This document shows positions 17,857 to 27,056 of a stretch of DNA of 64,000 bases, one piece after another. Source of the stretch: Bacteroidia bacterium. GTDB lineage: Bacteria > Bacteroidota > Bacteroidia > Chitinophagales > UBA2359. Below the pieces are notes generated by a model that searched no databases, was not told the origin of the DNA, and saw only the letters and a list, made by a program, of their open reading frames with translations. The position numbers were made by a program, and so were the translations under genes. Location: positions 124,001 to 188,000 of the forward strand of contig JAUHXA010000002.1 of assembly GCA_030427245.1 (NCBI GenBank). The letters are read 5' to 3'. The stretch's first letter is position 1; each line of letters opens with the position of its first letter.

Positions 17857-18390
17857 GTGATTATGTGTGTAATTGTGGATGTGAATATATTGGGCGGCGT
17901 TTTTGATAAGAATCATTCCAAGTTTGCAGATTTTGAACCCATTAAAAAGTGGATTTTGGAAGGAAAAGGAAAGTTGGTGGTAGGAGGTTCAAAATATACA
18001 GAGGAATTGAAACGAGTCGAGCGATATGCCAAACTTATTGCAGAATTGGCGAAGTTGGGTAAAGTGGTGGTTTTGAAGAAACAAAACGTGGACAGACACC
18101 AAGCTGAAATTGAAGGAAAAGAACAAGATTCAGATTTTGACGACCCACATTTGATTGCTATGGTCGTAGAAAGTGGTGTTAGAATTTTGTGTTCAGAAGA
18201 CAAAAGAGCCGATAAGTTCATCAAAAAAAGCAAGTTTTACCCAAAAGGCAGAAAAGCACCTATCATTTATCGCACCAAACGGCATCATGCAAGATATTTG
18301 AGAGATGATAACATTGTAATCGTTTGTATGCCAAAAGACCAATTGACCAAAGAACAGAAAACCAAATTCACTTCCCTACTTCCTAAATAA
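17857..18390 (+). CDS. PIN-like domain protein, putative nuclease
   Basis: CVIVDVNILGGVF N-terminal acidic strand; DFDDPHLIAMVVESGVRILCSEDKRADKFI PIN-like acidic motif; starts 6 nt after the ATPase stop. Confidence 0.7.
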   Translation: MIMCVIVDVNILGGVFDKNHSKFADFEPIKKWILEGKGKLVVGGSKYTEELKRVERYAKLIAELAKLGKVVVLKKQNVDRHQAEIEGKEQDSDFDDPHLIAMVVESGVRILCSEDKRADKFIKKSKFYPKGRKAPIIYRTKRHHARYLRDDNIVIVCMPKDQLTKEQKTKFTSLLPK

Positions 18391-18392
18391 AG

Positions 18393-18429
18393 AAAAACCT
18401 CTACACAATTAAACATGTGTAGAGGTTTT
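18393..18429. terminator. Bidirectional terminator hairpin between convergent genes
   Basis: aaaacctctacaca-attaaac-atgtgtagaggtttt. Confidence 0.85.
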
Positions 18430-18459
18430 CATTTTATCGTATTCTTGAATTTGAATTTT

Positions 18460-19443
18460 TTATGCTTCCACAGCTTCTTCCGCCGCTTCCGACTCCGCAA
18501 ACTCCTTAGCCGACAAATAACGCTCCGCATCCAAAGCAGCCATACAGCCCGTACCTGCTGCGGTCACTGCTTGACGGTAAATATTGTCTTGGGCATCACC
18601 ACAAGCAAATACACCTTCAACATTCGTTTCGGTGCTGTCGGGTTTGGTAATCAAATAACCCAATTTGTCCATGTCTAACCAACCTTTCAAAAAGTCGGTG
18701 TTGGGTTTGTGACCAATCGCCACGAAAAAACCCTGAATAGGAATCACAGACTCGCCTCCCGTTTGATTATTGACGACACGAACACCTTCGACTTCTTCTT
18801 CTCCAAGCACTTCTTTGGTTTCGGTATTCCAGTGCATGATGATGTTTTTGTTGGTCAATACCCGCTTCTGCATTACCTTAGAAGCACGCATTTCGTCACG
18901 ACGCACAATCATGTGAACTTTAGGGCAAAGATTGGCAAGGTACAACGCTTCTTCTGCAGCCGTATCACCTGCTCCAACAACCGCTACATCTAATCCTCTA
19001 TAAAACGCACCGTCACACACTGCACAAGCCGAAACACCACCACCATTCATTCTCAATTTTTCTTCAGAAGGCAAGCCCAACCATTTGGCAGAAGCACCTG
19101 TAGCAATGATAACCGTATCTGCATGTATCTTCTTCTCCCCATCAATAGTGACCGTATGCAATTCACCATTGAAGTCAACCGACGTTGCCAAGCCAAAACG
19201 AATTTCAGTTCCCATGCGCTCCGCTTGTTTTTTGAAGTCTTCCATCATCGGTATTCCTCCAACACCATCGGGATAGCCAGGATAGTTTTCTACATCCGTT
19301 GTTTCCATCAATTGACCTCCTTGTAGTGGCCCCGTATAGATAATAGGCTTTAGGTCAGCCCTTGCCGCATAAATTGCAGCCGTATAACCCGCAGGACCTG
19401 TACCCAATATCAAACATTTGATTCTTTCTATTTGCTCACTCAT
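18460..19443 (-). CDS. trxB: Thioredoxin-disulfide reductase (likely start at 19443, MSEQIERIKCLILGTGPAG)
   Basis: GTGPAGYTAAIYAARADLKP; CAVCDGAFYRGLDVAVVGAGDTAAEEALYL; FACGDAQDNIYRQAVTAAGTGCMAALDAERYL. Confidence 0.95.
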   Translation of the reverse strand: MSEQIERIKCLILGTGPAGYTAAIYAARADLKPIIYTGPLQGGQLMETTDVENYPGYPDGVGGIPMMEDFKKQAERMGTEIRFGLATSVDFNGELHTVTIDGEKKIHADTVIIATGASAKWLGLPSEEKLRMNGGGVSACAVCDGAFYRGLDVAVVGAGDTAAEEALYLANLCPKVHMIVRRDEMRASKVMQKRVLTNKNIIMHWNTETKEVLGEEEVEGVRVVNNQTGGESVIPIQGFFVAIGHKPNTDFLKGWLDMDKLGYLITKPDSTETNVEGVFACGDAQDNIYRQAVTAAGTGCMAALDAERYLSAKEFAESEAAEEAVEA

Positions 19444-19813
19444 ATTTTTATTATATTTTAGATAAGGGAAGCGAGAACAGAGATGTAAGACTGAATGACC
19501 TAAATAGTAATCTCGTCTCTCACATCCCACCTCTCTCTTCTAATTTAACCGCAAAGATAAGTACAATTTAATATTTTTTGTTTAAAACATGATAATAACA
19601 ACCTATATTCATGTTTTAACACAATTCACATAAAATAGTTCTGCAACGTAATCTGTAACGGTGAAATCACAGACTTTGCCGAAAAAAGGCATTGATTTAT
19701 GAATTATGATTTTCAAATGAGCTATACGAAACAAACAGGGGTTTCTTTCATTCCTTCAATCCCTTCAATTATCTTTGACCTCTTACTGAAAAGGAATATT
19801 TGCAGCAAACAAC

Positions 19814-21358
19814 ATGGAAAACAAACAAACCGAAACCGTTCACAAAATTGGTGGGCAATTGCTTACTTTAAAGGATTTACTTCAAATAGCACAAAGCGAC
19901 TCAAAACTTCAATTGTCGTCTGATGCCATCCAAAAAATCACCTATTGTCGAAACTACTTAGACGATAAAATTAACAATTCAGACCAATCTTTTTATGGCA
20001 TCAATACGGGATTTGGTAACCTTTACAATGTGTCTATTTCCAAAACACAATTGGCTGATTTGCAGAAAAATTTACTGCTTTCTCATGCTTGTGGAATGGG
20101 TGAAGTAGTACCATTGGAGGTGGTCAAGTGGATGCTGTTCTTGAAAATTCAATCCCTCTCTTATGGTCATTCAGGCGTTCAACTGCAAACGGTCGAACGA
20201 TTGATAGATATGTACAATCACAATATTCTTCCTGTTATTTATCAACAAGGTTCTTTGGGCGCATCAGGCGATTTGGCACCTTTAGCACACCTAAGTATTC
20301 CCTTGATTGGAGAAGGGGACGTTTGGTATCGTGGCGAAAAAAAGGAGAGTAAGGAAGTGTGGAAGTTGATGGGCTGGGAAACAATTGATTTGCAGGCAAA
20401 AGAAGGATTGGCACTTATCAACGGGACACAGTTTATGGGAGCTTATGGCGTTTGGATTTTGCTCAAAAGTCAATACCTTTCGCTTGTAGCTGATTTTGCA
20501 GCAGCCGTTTCTTTGGAGGCTTTTGATGGTCGAATAGAACCCTTTTTGGCATTGAGTCACCAAATTCGCCCACATAAAGGACAAGTAAAAACGGCTCGTC
20601 AAATTCGCCATTTTATCGCCAATAGTCAAATTATTGACCAACCCAAAGTTCATGTTCAAGACCCTTATTCCTTTCGTTGTGCGCCGCAAGTGCATGGAGC
20701 GAGTAAAGATGCGATTGAATATGCTCAAAAAGTTTTTGAAGTAGAAATCAATGCGGTGACAGACAATCCCAATATTTTCCCTGACGAAGATCGCATCTTG
20801 TCCGCAGGTAATTTTCATGGGCAACCTTTGGCATTGGCACTCGATTTTATGGCAATAGCATTGGCCGAATTGGGCAGTATTTCGGAGCGAAGAACGTATA
20901 AATTATTGGATGCAGAAAGGGGATTGCAGCCTGTGTTGAGTCCTTATCCTGGCTTGAATTCGGGACTGATGATTCCGCAATATACGGCTGCGTCTATCGT
21001 GAGTCAAAACAAACAACTGTGTACACCTGCCTCTGTAGATTCCATCACCTCCTCCAAAGGTCAAGAAGACCATGTAAGTATGGGTGCAAATGGAGCGACG
21101 AAATGTTATCAAGTAATCAATAATTTAGAGCGCATTCTTGCCATCGAATTACTCACTGCCTTTCAAGCTTTAGATTTCCGCAAACAAAAAACTCAGCTTT
21201 GCAGTTCTGACATCATTGAAGCTGTTCTTACAGCCTTTCGCAAAAAAATAACCTTCAATGATGGCGATCGTTTGCTTCGAAAGGACATGCAACAAAGCCT
21301 TCAATTTATTCAAGGAGAGTTGAGAAATTTACTAAGCGAAAATGGTTTTTCGATTTAG
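19814..21358 (+). CDS. hutH: Histidine ammonia-lyase family (MIO enzyme)
   Basis: GSLGASGDLAPLAHLSIPLIGEG (MIO ASG); NLLLSHACGMGE contains the SH pair usual in HAL. Confidence 0.9.
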   Translation: MENKQTETVHKIGGQLLTLKDLLQIAQSDSKLQLSSDAIQKITYCRNYLDDKINNSDQSFYGINTGFGNLYNVSISKTQLADLQKNLLLSHACGMGEVVPLEVVKWMLFLKIQSLSYGHSGVQLQTVERLIDMYNHNILPVIYQQGSLGASGDLAPLAHLSIPLIGEGDVWYRGEKKESKEVWKLMGWETIDLQAKEGLALINGTQFMGAYGVWILLKSQYLSLVADFAAAVSLEAFDGRIEPFLALSHQIRPHKGQVKTARQIRHFIANSQIIDQPKVHVQDPYSFRCAPQVHGASKDAIEYAQKVFEVEINAVTDNPNIFPDEDRILSAGNFHGQPLALALDFMAIALAELGSISERRTYKLLDAERGLQPVLSPYPGLNSGLMIPQYTAASIVSQNKQLCTPASVDSITSSKGQEDHVSMGANGATKCYQVINNLERILAIELLTAFQALDFRKQKTQLCSSDIIEAVLTAFRKKITFNDGDRLLRKDMQQSLQFIQGELRNLLSENGFSI

Positions 21359-21477
21359 GAGAATTGTGTAATACAGTGTACCCAATCTGTTTTTGAATAG
21401 AATTTTTCATAATTGTCTGTTAATAATTTGTTATTTTAGCGGATGAACTTTCAAACCTTTGAAAATAAAACAATTCC

Positions 21478-22182
21478 ATGTCCACTGAGACCTCCAATAA
21501 AATAATCATTGCCATAGATGGACACGCATCTTGCGGCAAAAGCACACTTGCAAAAGGTTTGGCGAGGGAGCTGAACTATATATACATTACCTCTGGAGCG
21601 ATGTATCGAGCCGTGACGCTGTATCTGCTCGACAATGGCATTGACTATACGGATCTTCAAGCAGTTAAAAAAAGCCTGAAAAAGATTCACGTCACCTTCA
21701 AATACAATCCTACGTCTTTCAATGCAGATACCTATCTAAATGGAATCAAAGTAGAGTCTCGAATTCGGGACAAAGAGGTGTCAGACCATGTAAGTCCTGT
21801 CAGCACTATCAAATCAGTACGTACTTTTTTGGTGAAACAACAACATGCTTTGGGTAAAAACAAAGGCATTACGATGGATGGTCGAGACATTGGCACAGTG
21901 GTCTTTCCCAATGCAGAATTGAAGATTTTCTTGACTGCAAGCACAACGGTTCGGGCAGAAAGACGTTTTAAAGAATTGAAGGAAAACGGTATGGAACGTT
22001 CTTTTGAAGAAGTTCTTCAAAATGTCACCGAGCGAGATCACATTGATTCTACTCGTTCGGTCAGTCCATTGAAGCAGGCGAAAGATGCAGTGGTAATTGA
22101 CAATTCTAATTTGAGCCGTGATGAACAATTGGCAATGGTTTTGGCTTTGGCGAGGAAACGAATCAAGAGAAGTGAAAAATAG
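21478..22182 (+). CDS. cmk: Cytidylate kinase
   Basis: IAIDGHASCGKSTLAKGLARELNYIYITSGAMYRAVTLY; MDGRDIGTVVFPNAELKIFLTAS. Confidence 0.95.
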   Translation: MSTETSNKIIIAIDGHASCGKSTLAKGLARELNYIYITSGAMYRAVTLYLLDNGIDYTDLQAVKKSLKKIHVTFKYNPTSFNADTYLNGIKVESRIRDKEVSDHVSPVSTIKSVRTFLVKQQHALGKNKGITMDGRDIGTVVFPNAELKIFLTASTTVRAERRFKELKENGMERSFEEVLQNVTERDHIDSTRSVSPLKQAKDAVVIDNSNLSRDEQLAMVLALARKRIKRSEK

Positions 22183-22275
22183 AATGTAGGAAACGGGGCT
22201 GTTTAAAATTCAAGATGATTGAATTTTTTGAAGGTTCTATTTTACGAAAAAAAAAATACAATCAATCCTTTTACT

Positions 22276-23994
22276 ATGAAACAATTAATGACCCTATTAT
22301 TTGTACTTGCGCTTAACTTCAATGCGTATGCACAACAAGTCGTCAATATTGACCAACTTTTTGAAGAAAGAGTAGAGGTCTATTTTGAATTTGAAGTAGC
22401 GCAGGAAAAGGATTTGGGGGAAGTCGCAAAATTGGTGAGTTTGGATCACGGAGAATGGGGCAAAGTAGCCAGAGCTTATGCCAATGAGCGAGAATTCAAG
22501 GCCTTTCTACAATTGGATTTACCCTACAAAATACTCCCTCCTCCAAGTACCTTGCACCATCCCAAAATGATGAACGTAAGCCAATGGAAGGCAAAAACAA
22601 AGAGTGGTGTGCCATGTGTAGATACTTGGGACTTTTACCCAACTTACGATGCTTACGAAACCATATTAGAAGATTTTGTAGCTGCCTATCCCGAAATTTG
22701 CCGTATTGAAGAATTTGGAGTATTGCCGAGTGGTCGCCGATTGTTGGCAGTGGTCATTTCAGACAATGTGAATGAAAAAGAGGCAGAACCACAGTTTTTA
22801 TACACTTCTTCGATGCACGGCGATGAAATCGCAGGCTACCCAATGATGCTGCAATTGATAGACCATTTGCTGTGTAGTTATCGAGACAATGACCGCATTG
22901 CCAATATGATAGACAATATGGAAATTTGGATCAATCCGCTCGCCAATCCTGATGGCACTTATACCAATGACGATGAAACGGTATTCGGTGCGACTCGCTA
23001 CAATAGTGAGGGACACGACCTCAATCGAAACTACCCTGACCCTCTTATAGGAAATGTCCCTATGAACCAACGTCCTATGCAAATAGAAACTTCATTTTTT
23101 GTGGATTTGGCTGAAGCCAATAATTTTGTCATGTCTGCAAATTTTCATGGTGGAACAGAAGTTTTGAACTACCCATGGGATACGCAGGCCGAGCTACATG
23201 CGGATGATGAATGGTGGGAATGTATTTCTTTGGAGTATGTGGATAAGGTGAAGGAAGTTGCACCAAGTACCTATTTTGATGGTTTTGGAAATGGCGTAAC
23301 CAATGGTTATCAATGGTATCACGTAGATGGCGCTCGTCAAGATTACATGACCTATTTTCGATATGGAAGGGAAATCACCATCGAATTGTCCGACCAAAAA
23401 CTACTCAATGCCAGTGATTTGGGAGAACATTGGGAATACAATAAAGAATCGCTATTGGATTATATGGAGCGAACCTTGCATGGTTTTCAGGGTGTCGTGA
23501 CAGATGCCTTGACAGGTGAACCAATTGATGGAGCCAGGATGTTTATCCGCAACCACGATTTTTTCCATTCCGATGTCTATTCCAATCCACAAGGATACTA
23601 TGCTCGACCGATTGGGATTGGTACTTATGACCTTGTTTTTTCGGCACCCAACTATCTATCTGTAGAATACGCTGATTTGAATATCAGCAAAAAACACCAA
23701 ATCATTCGCTTAGATGTAACTTTAATGCCTGAAGTGACAAGTATTGAAGAACGACTGCAAACAGATGGCTTCATACTGTATCCCAATCCTGCAAAAAACA
23801 CCTTGTTTTTGAAGTTTGAAAAGACGGTCACTCACCTTCAATTGTTTGACATTACAGGAAAAATCATTCGAAATATCAATGCTCCTCAACAAGAAATGTC
23901 TTTGGATATGACCGATTTGGAGACGGGTATGTATTGGGTAAAAGCTGTTGGGACAGATTGGAGCGGAAGCCAGAAGTTGGTGATAGGAAAGTAG
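22276..23994 (+). CDS. Secreted M14 zinc carboxypeptidase with T9SS C-terminal sorting domain (ORF extends to 22219)
   Basis: SSMHGDEIAGYPMMLQLIDHLL, INPLANPDGTY, GHDLNRNYPDP; C-terminal FILYPNPAKNTLFLKFEK...SQKLVIGK. Confidence 0.92.
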   Translation: MKQLMTLLFVLALNFNAYAQQVVNIDQLFEERVEVYFEFEVAQEKDLGEVAKLVSLDHGEWGKVARAYANEREFKAFLQLDLPYKILPPPSTLHHPKMMNVSQWKAKTKSGVPCVDTWDFYPTYDAYETILEDFVAAYPEICRIEEFGVLPSGRRLLAVVISDNVNEKEAEPQFLYTSSMHGDEIAGYPMMLQLIDHLLCSYRDNDRIANMIDNMEIWINPLANPDGTYTNDDETVFGATRYNSEGHDLNRNYPDPLIGNVPMNQRPMQIETSFFVDLAEANNFVMSANFHGGTEVLNYPWDTQAELHADDEWWECISLEYVDKVKEVAPSTYFDGFGNGVTNGYQWYHVDGARQDYMTYFRYGREITIELSDQKLLNASDLGEHWEYNKESLLDYMERTLHGFQGVVTDALTGEPIDGARMFIRNHDFFHSDVYSNPQGYYARPIGIGTYDLVFSAPNYLSVEYADLNISKKHQIIRLDVTLMPEVTSIEERLQTDGFILYPNPAKNTLFLKFEKTVTHLQLFDITGKIIRNINAPQQEMSLDMTDLETGMYWVKAVGTDWSGSQKLVIGK

Positions 23995-24034
23995 TCGTCC
24001 TAATTTTGGATTCAATAGATTTTTCCTATAAAAC

Positions 24035-25342
24035 TCATTTCAAAAACCACCAAAGAGGGCGGATTTGTATTGTTTTACCTTCAATGATTACATCCTCAAA
24101 TGTATCCCAAGTAATTAAGAGTGATTCTTTTTGGTCAAAATAATTCATTCCCTCCAATAAACCATTGACTTCTCTTTGTCGAGTAAGGGCGGGTAAATCA
24201 TAGGCGGCATTGATTAGCGAAGTATCAGGTAATACAAAATCCACTTCTTGTTTTTCTGCAAAATAATGTACTTCACTGAATTGTCGTTTCAATGCTAAGT
24301 ACACTGTATTTTCAAACACTCGCCCTGTATCTTCACTCAAACTCATGGCGTATTTGTAGCTTGGGTCAAGCGTATAAATTTTATTGGGGTTCATCATTTG
24401 TTTTCGTGGAGAACGACTCCATTTTTGAACACTGAAAATGGCAAAGGCTTCCTCTAAATAAGTGATATAGTCATAAACGGTATTTTTGCCAACTGCAAAA
24501 CCTTGTGATTTAAGGTCATTGTACAGTTTGTTGGTGCTTAATAAATTGGCAGTGTTCGTGAATAAGTATTTCATCAAATGCTTTAGCAGGCTTGGGTTTT
24601 TGATATTGAAACGTTCTACTAAATCTCTGTATAGCATTAGGTCAATATAATCGTTGATGGTTCTTTGGTGCAAATATTCGGGTAAGGCAAGCAATTCTGG
24701 GAAACCTCCTTGTTTCATGTACTTTCGCAAATGATGTTTGGCAAGTGCTTGTCCTTCTGAGGTATTGGTATCGAATTGAAGCCCTTGAAAATTTAGAAAT
24801 TCTTTAAAACTAAGTGGAAATGATTCATAAGATAAGGTTCGTCCACGCAAAGCAGTTGCCAATTCTCTACTCAATAGTTTAGAAGAAGAACCTGTTAGGT
24901 ATATTCTACAATTTTCGGTGTCACTTAATCGCCTGACAAACTTTTCCCAATTGGGAACTTCTTGAACTTCGTCTAAAAAGAAATATACCGTTTCTTGTTT
25001 GTTCAAAGGATACAATTCATAGTAGGCTCGGAGTAAATCATCTAAATCGGTTAATTGAAGAGGAAAAAGTCGGTCATCTTCAAAGTTGAGATAGACCAAT
25101 CTATCAACAGGTATTTCTTGGCGAAGTTGTTGAATAAGGTCAAACAGCATAAATGTTTTACCTACTCGTCTTGCTCCAATAACCGAAACAATTTTAGGAA
25201 CATTGGTGGGCAAGACCAATTCCCGTGAAATAGTTTTTGGAAGCTTTCGATTGATGAAATCGGCTATTATTTGCCTAAATATTGCTTGTTTTGACATTTT
25301 TATCTTTATTAGAAGAGATAAAAATAAGAAATCTTTCTTCAT
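24035..25342 (-). CDS. AAA_14/DUF4143-type ATPase (probable start at 25297)
   Basis: VSVIGARRVGKTFMLFDLIQQL; VYFFLDEVQEVPNWEKFVRRL; LTGSSSKLLSRELATALRGRTLSYESFPLSFKEFL. Confidence 0.9.
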   Translation of the reverse strand: MKKDFLFLSLLIKIKMSKQAIFRQIIADFINRKLPKTISRELVLPTNVPKIVSVIGARRVGKTFMLFDLIQQLRQEIPVDRLVYLNFEDDRLFPLQLTDLDDLLRAYYELYPLNKQETVYFFLDEVQEVPNWEKFVRRLSDTENCRIYLTGSSSKLLSRELATALRGRTLSYESFPLSFKEFLNFQGLQFDTNTSEGQALAKHHLRKYMKQGGFPELLALPEYLHQRTINDYIDLMLYRDLVERFNIKNPSLLKHLMKYLFTNTANLLSTNKLYNDLKSQGFAVGKNTVYDYITYLEEAFAIFSVQKWSRSPRKQMMNPNKIYTLDPSYKYAMSLSEDTGRVFENTVYLALKRQFSEVHYFAEKQEVDFVLPDTSLINAAYDLPALTRQREVNGLLEGMNYFDQKESLLITWDTFEDVIIEGKTIQIRPLWWFLK

Positions 25343-25456
25343 TAAGAAAGAAAGATTGAATAAAATTATTGAGGGTGTTTAAAAATCTCAATATCCACAA
25401 TTGCAAAGATGCTCTTTTCATTGTATCTTTATTTCTGAAAATCACACAAAAAACTT

Positions 25457-26791
25457 ATGGTAGCACCAAAAAATATAGAAGATCCGCTTTATTTCATGGA
25501 TGTAGTCATGGAGAATGTGCGATGTTTTAAAGAGAAGCAAACAGTGGATTTATCCAATGGAGAGGGGCGACCTGCTCAATGGACAATCATTTTGGGAGAT
25601 AATGGAACAGGAAAAACTACTCTGTTGAAGGGTTTAGCTTTTTTACAACCCAAAGAAGATGAACTAATTAGTATTATGGATGATGTAATAAGACATTTTA
25701 TTATACCAATAGGGGGTAAAATCTCTGAGTTATCAAAGAATTTTTTTCTTGGATTAAACGGAGAATCAGCTATAAGTACAAACAAATTTTTTATAGGTAA
25801 CCTAAGTTCTATTGTTGAAAAATATATAGATGGTTATGGTTTTAAGCATAGAGGCAAATCTTGTACAGGAAGAGCAATTAACTATGTAAGAAAGAAAAAC
25901 ATCTTCATCATAGCCTACGGAGCTTCCCGAAAAATGGGAACAGGTTCACTCACCGAATCCCGAAATCCTTTTCCAATGGCAACCCTATTTGACGAAAACG
26001 CCAGTTTAATCAATGCAGAAGCATGGCTACTGGAAACCGATTTTGCGATTAAAAATGCCAAAGGAGAAACCAAAAAATACCTTCAAAACCACTACAAAAA
26101 AGTAAAAGAAACACTACAAAACCTGCTCCCAGATGTAGAGGATTTTCGCATTAGAGAAATTACCAAAACTCAAACACAAGCTGCCATTGAAGTGAAAACG
26201 CCTTATGGTTGGGTGGCGATGAAAAATTTGAGTTTGGGTTACCAATCCTTCATTGCTTGAGTTGTGGATTTGGCGGCTCGATTGTTTGAGCGTTATCCAG
26301 ATAGTGAACATCCTTTAGAAGAACCCTGCATTGTATTGGTGGATGAAATTGACCTGCATTTGCATCCGAAATGGCAGCGAAAGGTGATTGATTTTTTGAC
26401 TAAAATCTTCAAAAACGCCCAATTTATCGTTACTGCCCATAGCCCTTTGATTGTTCAATCGGCTGAAAATGCGAATATTGTATTGTTGAAGCGAGAAGGC
26501 GACAGTGTAAAAATTTACAACAACAAAGACGAGGATATCATCAAAGGATGGCGAGTCGACCAAATATTGACAAGCGATTTGTTTGGGTTAGAGAGTGCGA
26601 GACCACCCAAATACGATGATTATTTGCAGAGAAAGAAGGAGATTTTGGAGAAAGATACTTTGTCTGAGAAAGATATGGAAGAATTGGAGAAAATTTCCAA
26701 GCATTTGGAGGAAATGCCTTTGGGTAATGAATCAAGTAATGATGCTTTGGAGGCATTGAAAAAAGCGACAGAAATACTGAAAGTCCAATGA
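25457..26791 (+). pseudogene. AAA/ABC ATPase (Septu PtuA-like) interrupted by an in-frame TGA at 26258-26260
   Basis: ILGDNGTGKTTLLKGLAFL ... GYQSFIA*VVDLAARLFERYPDSEHPLEEPCIVLVDEIDLHLHPKWQRKVIDFLTKIFKNAQFIVTAHSPLIVQSAE; both halves in the same frame. Confidence 0.85.
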
Positions 26792-27056
26792 TTCGCATAT
26801 TCAAACCTACCGAGATTCCTAAAAAGTTGCTCAAAGAGGGAAAGGAGGAAACCAAACGTTTGATTGACCTTTTTTGGATGAAAACCGTAGAGATTCTTAT
26901 GAGCTTCTCAAGAAAATATACCTTCTTTCACAAGACAAAAGTATTTCTGAATCTAAAAGATTGGAGTTGGAGAAAATCGTCCAACAATGTGCTTTACCAG
27001 ACAAAGAGTATTCATTGATGATAAAATGTGCTATCAAGCATCAATTTAAGTATTGA
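26788..27056 (+). pseudogene. HNH-nuclease-partner (PtuB-like) remnant, core deleted
   Basis: N-terminal MIRIFKPTEIPKKLLKEGKEETKRL in one frame and C-terminal DENRRDSYELLKKIYLLSQDKSISESKRLELEKIVQQCALPDKEYSLMIKCAIKHQF in another; central HNH/CxxC part absent. Confidence 0.6.

Noticed and set aside
19814-21358. Possible flexirubin/aryl-polyene tyrosine ammonia-lyase instead of HutH
   Set aside because: SH pair (NLLLSHACG) fits histidine specificity and no aryl-polyene genes are adjacent; substrate nevertheless not proven.
25329-25357. Hairpin aatctttcttcattaagaaagaaagatt as terminator or regulatory site
   Set aside because: Lies across the uncertain start of the DUF4143 ATPase gene with no oriented T-tract relation; could be chance in AT-rich sequence.
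26258-26260. TGA readthrough/selenocysteine recoding in the ATPase
   Set aside because: No SECIS-like context recognised; expected residue is Trp and the partner gene is also broken, so nonsense mutation or error is simpler.
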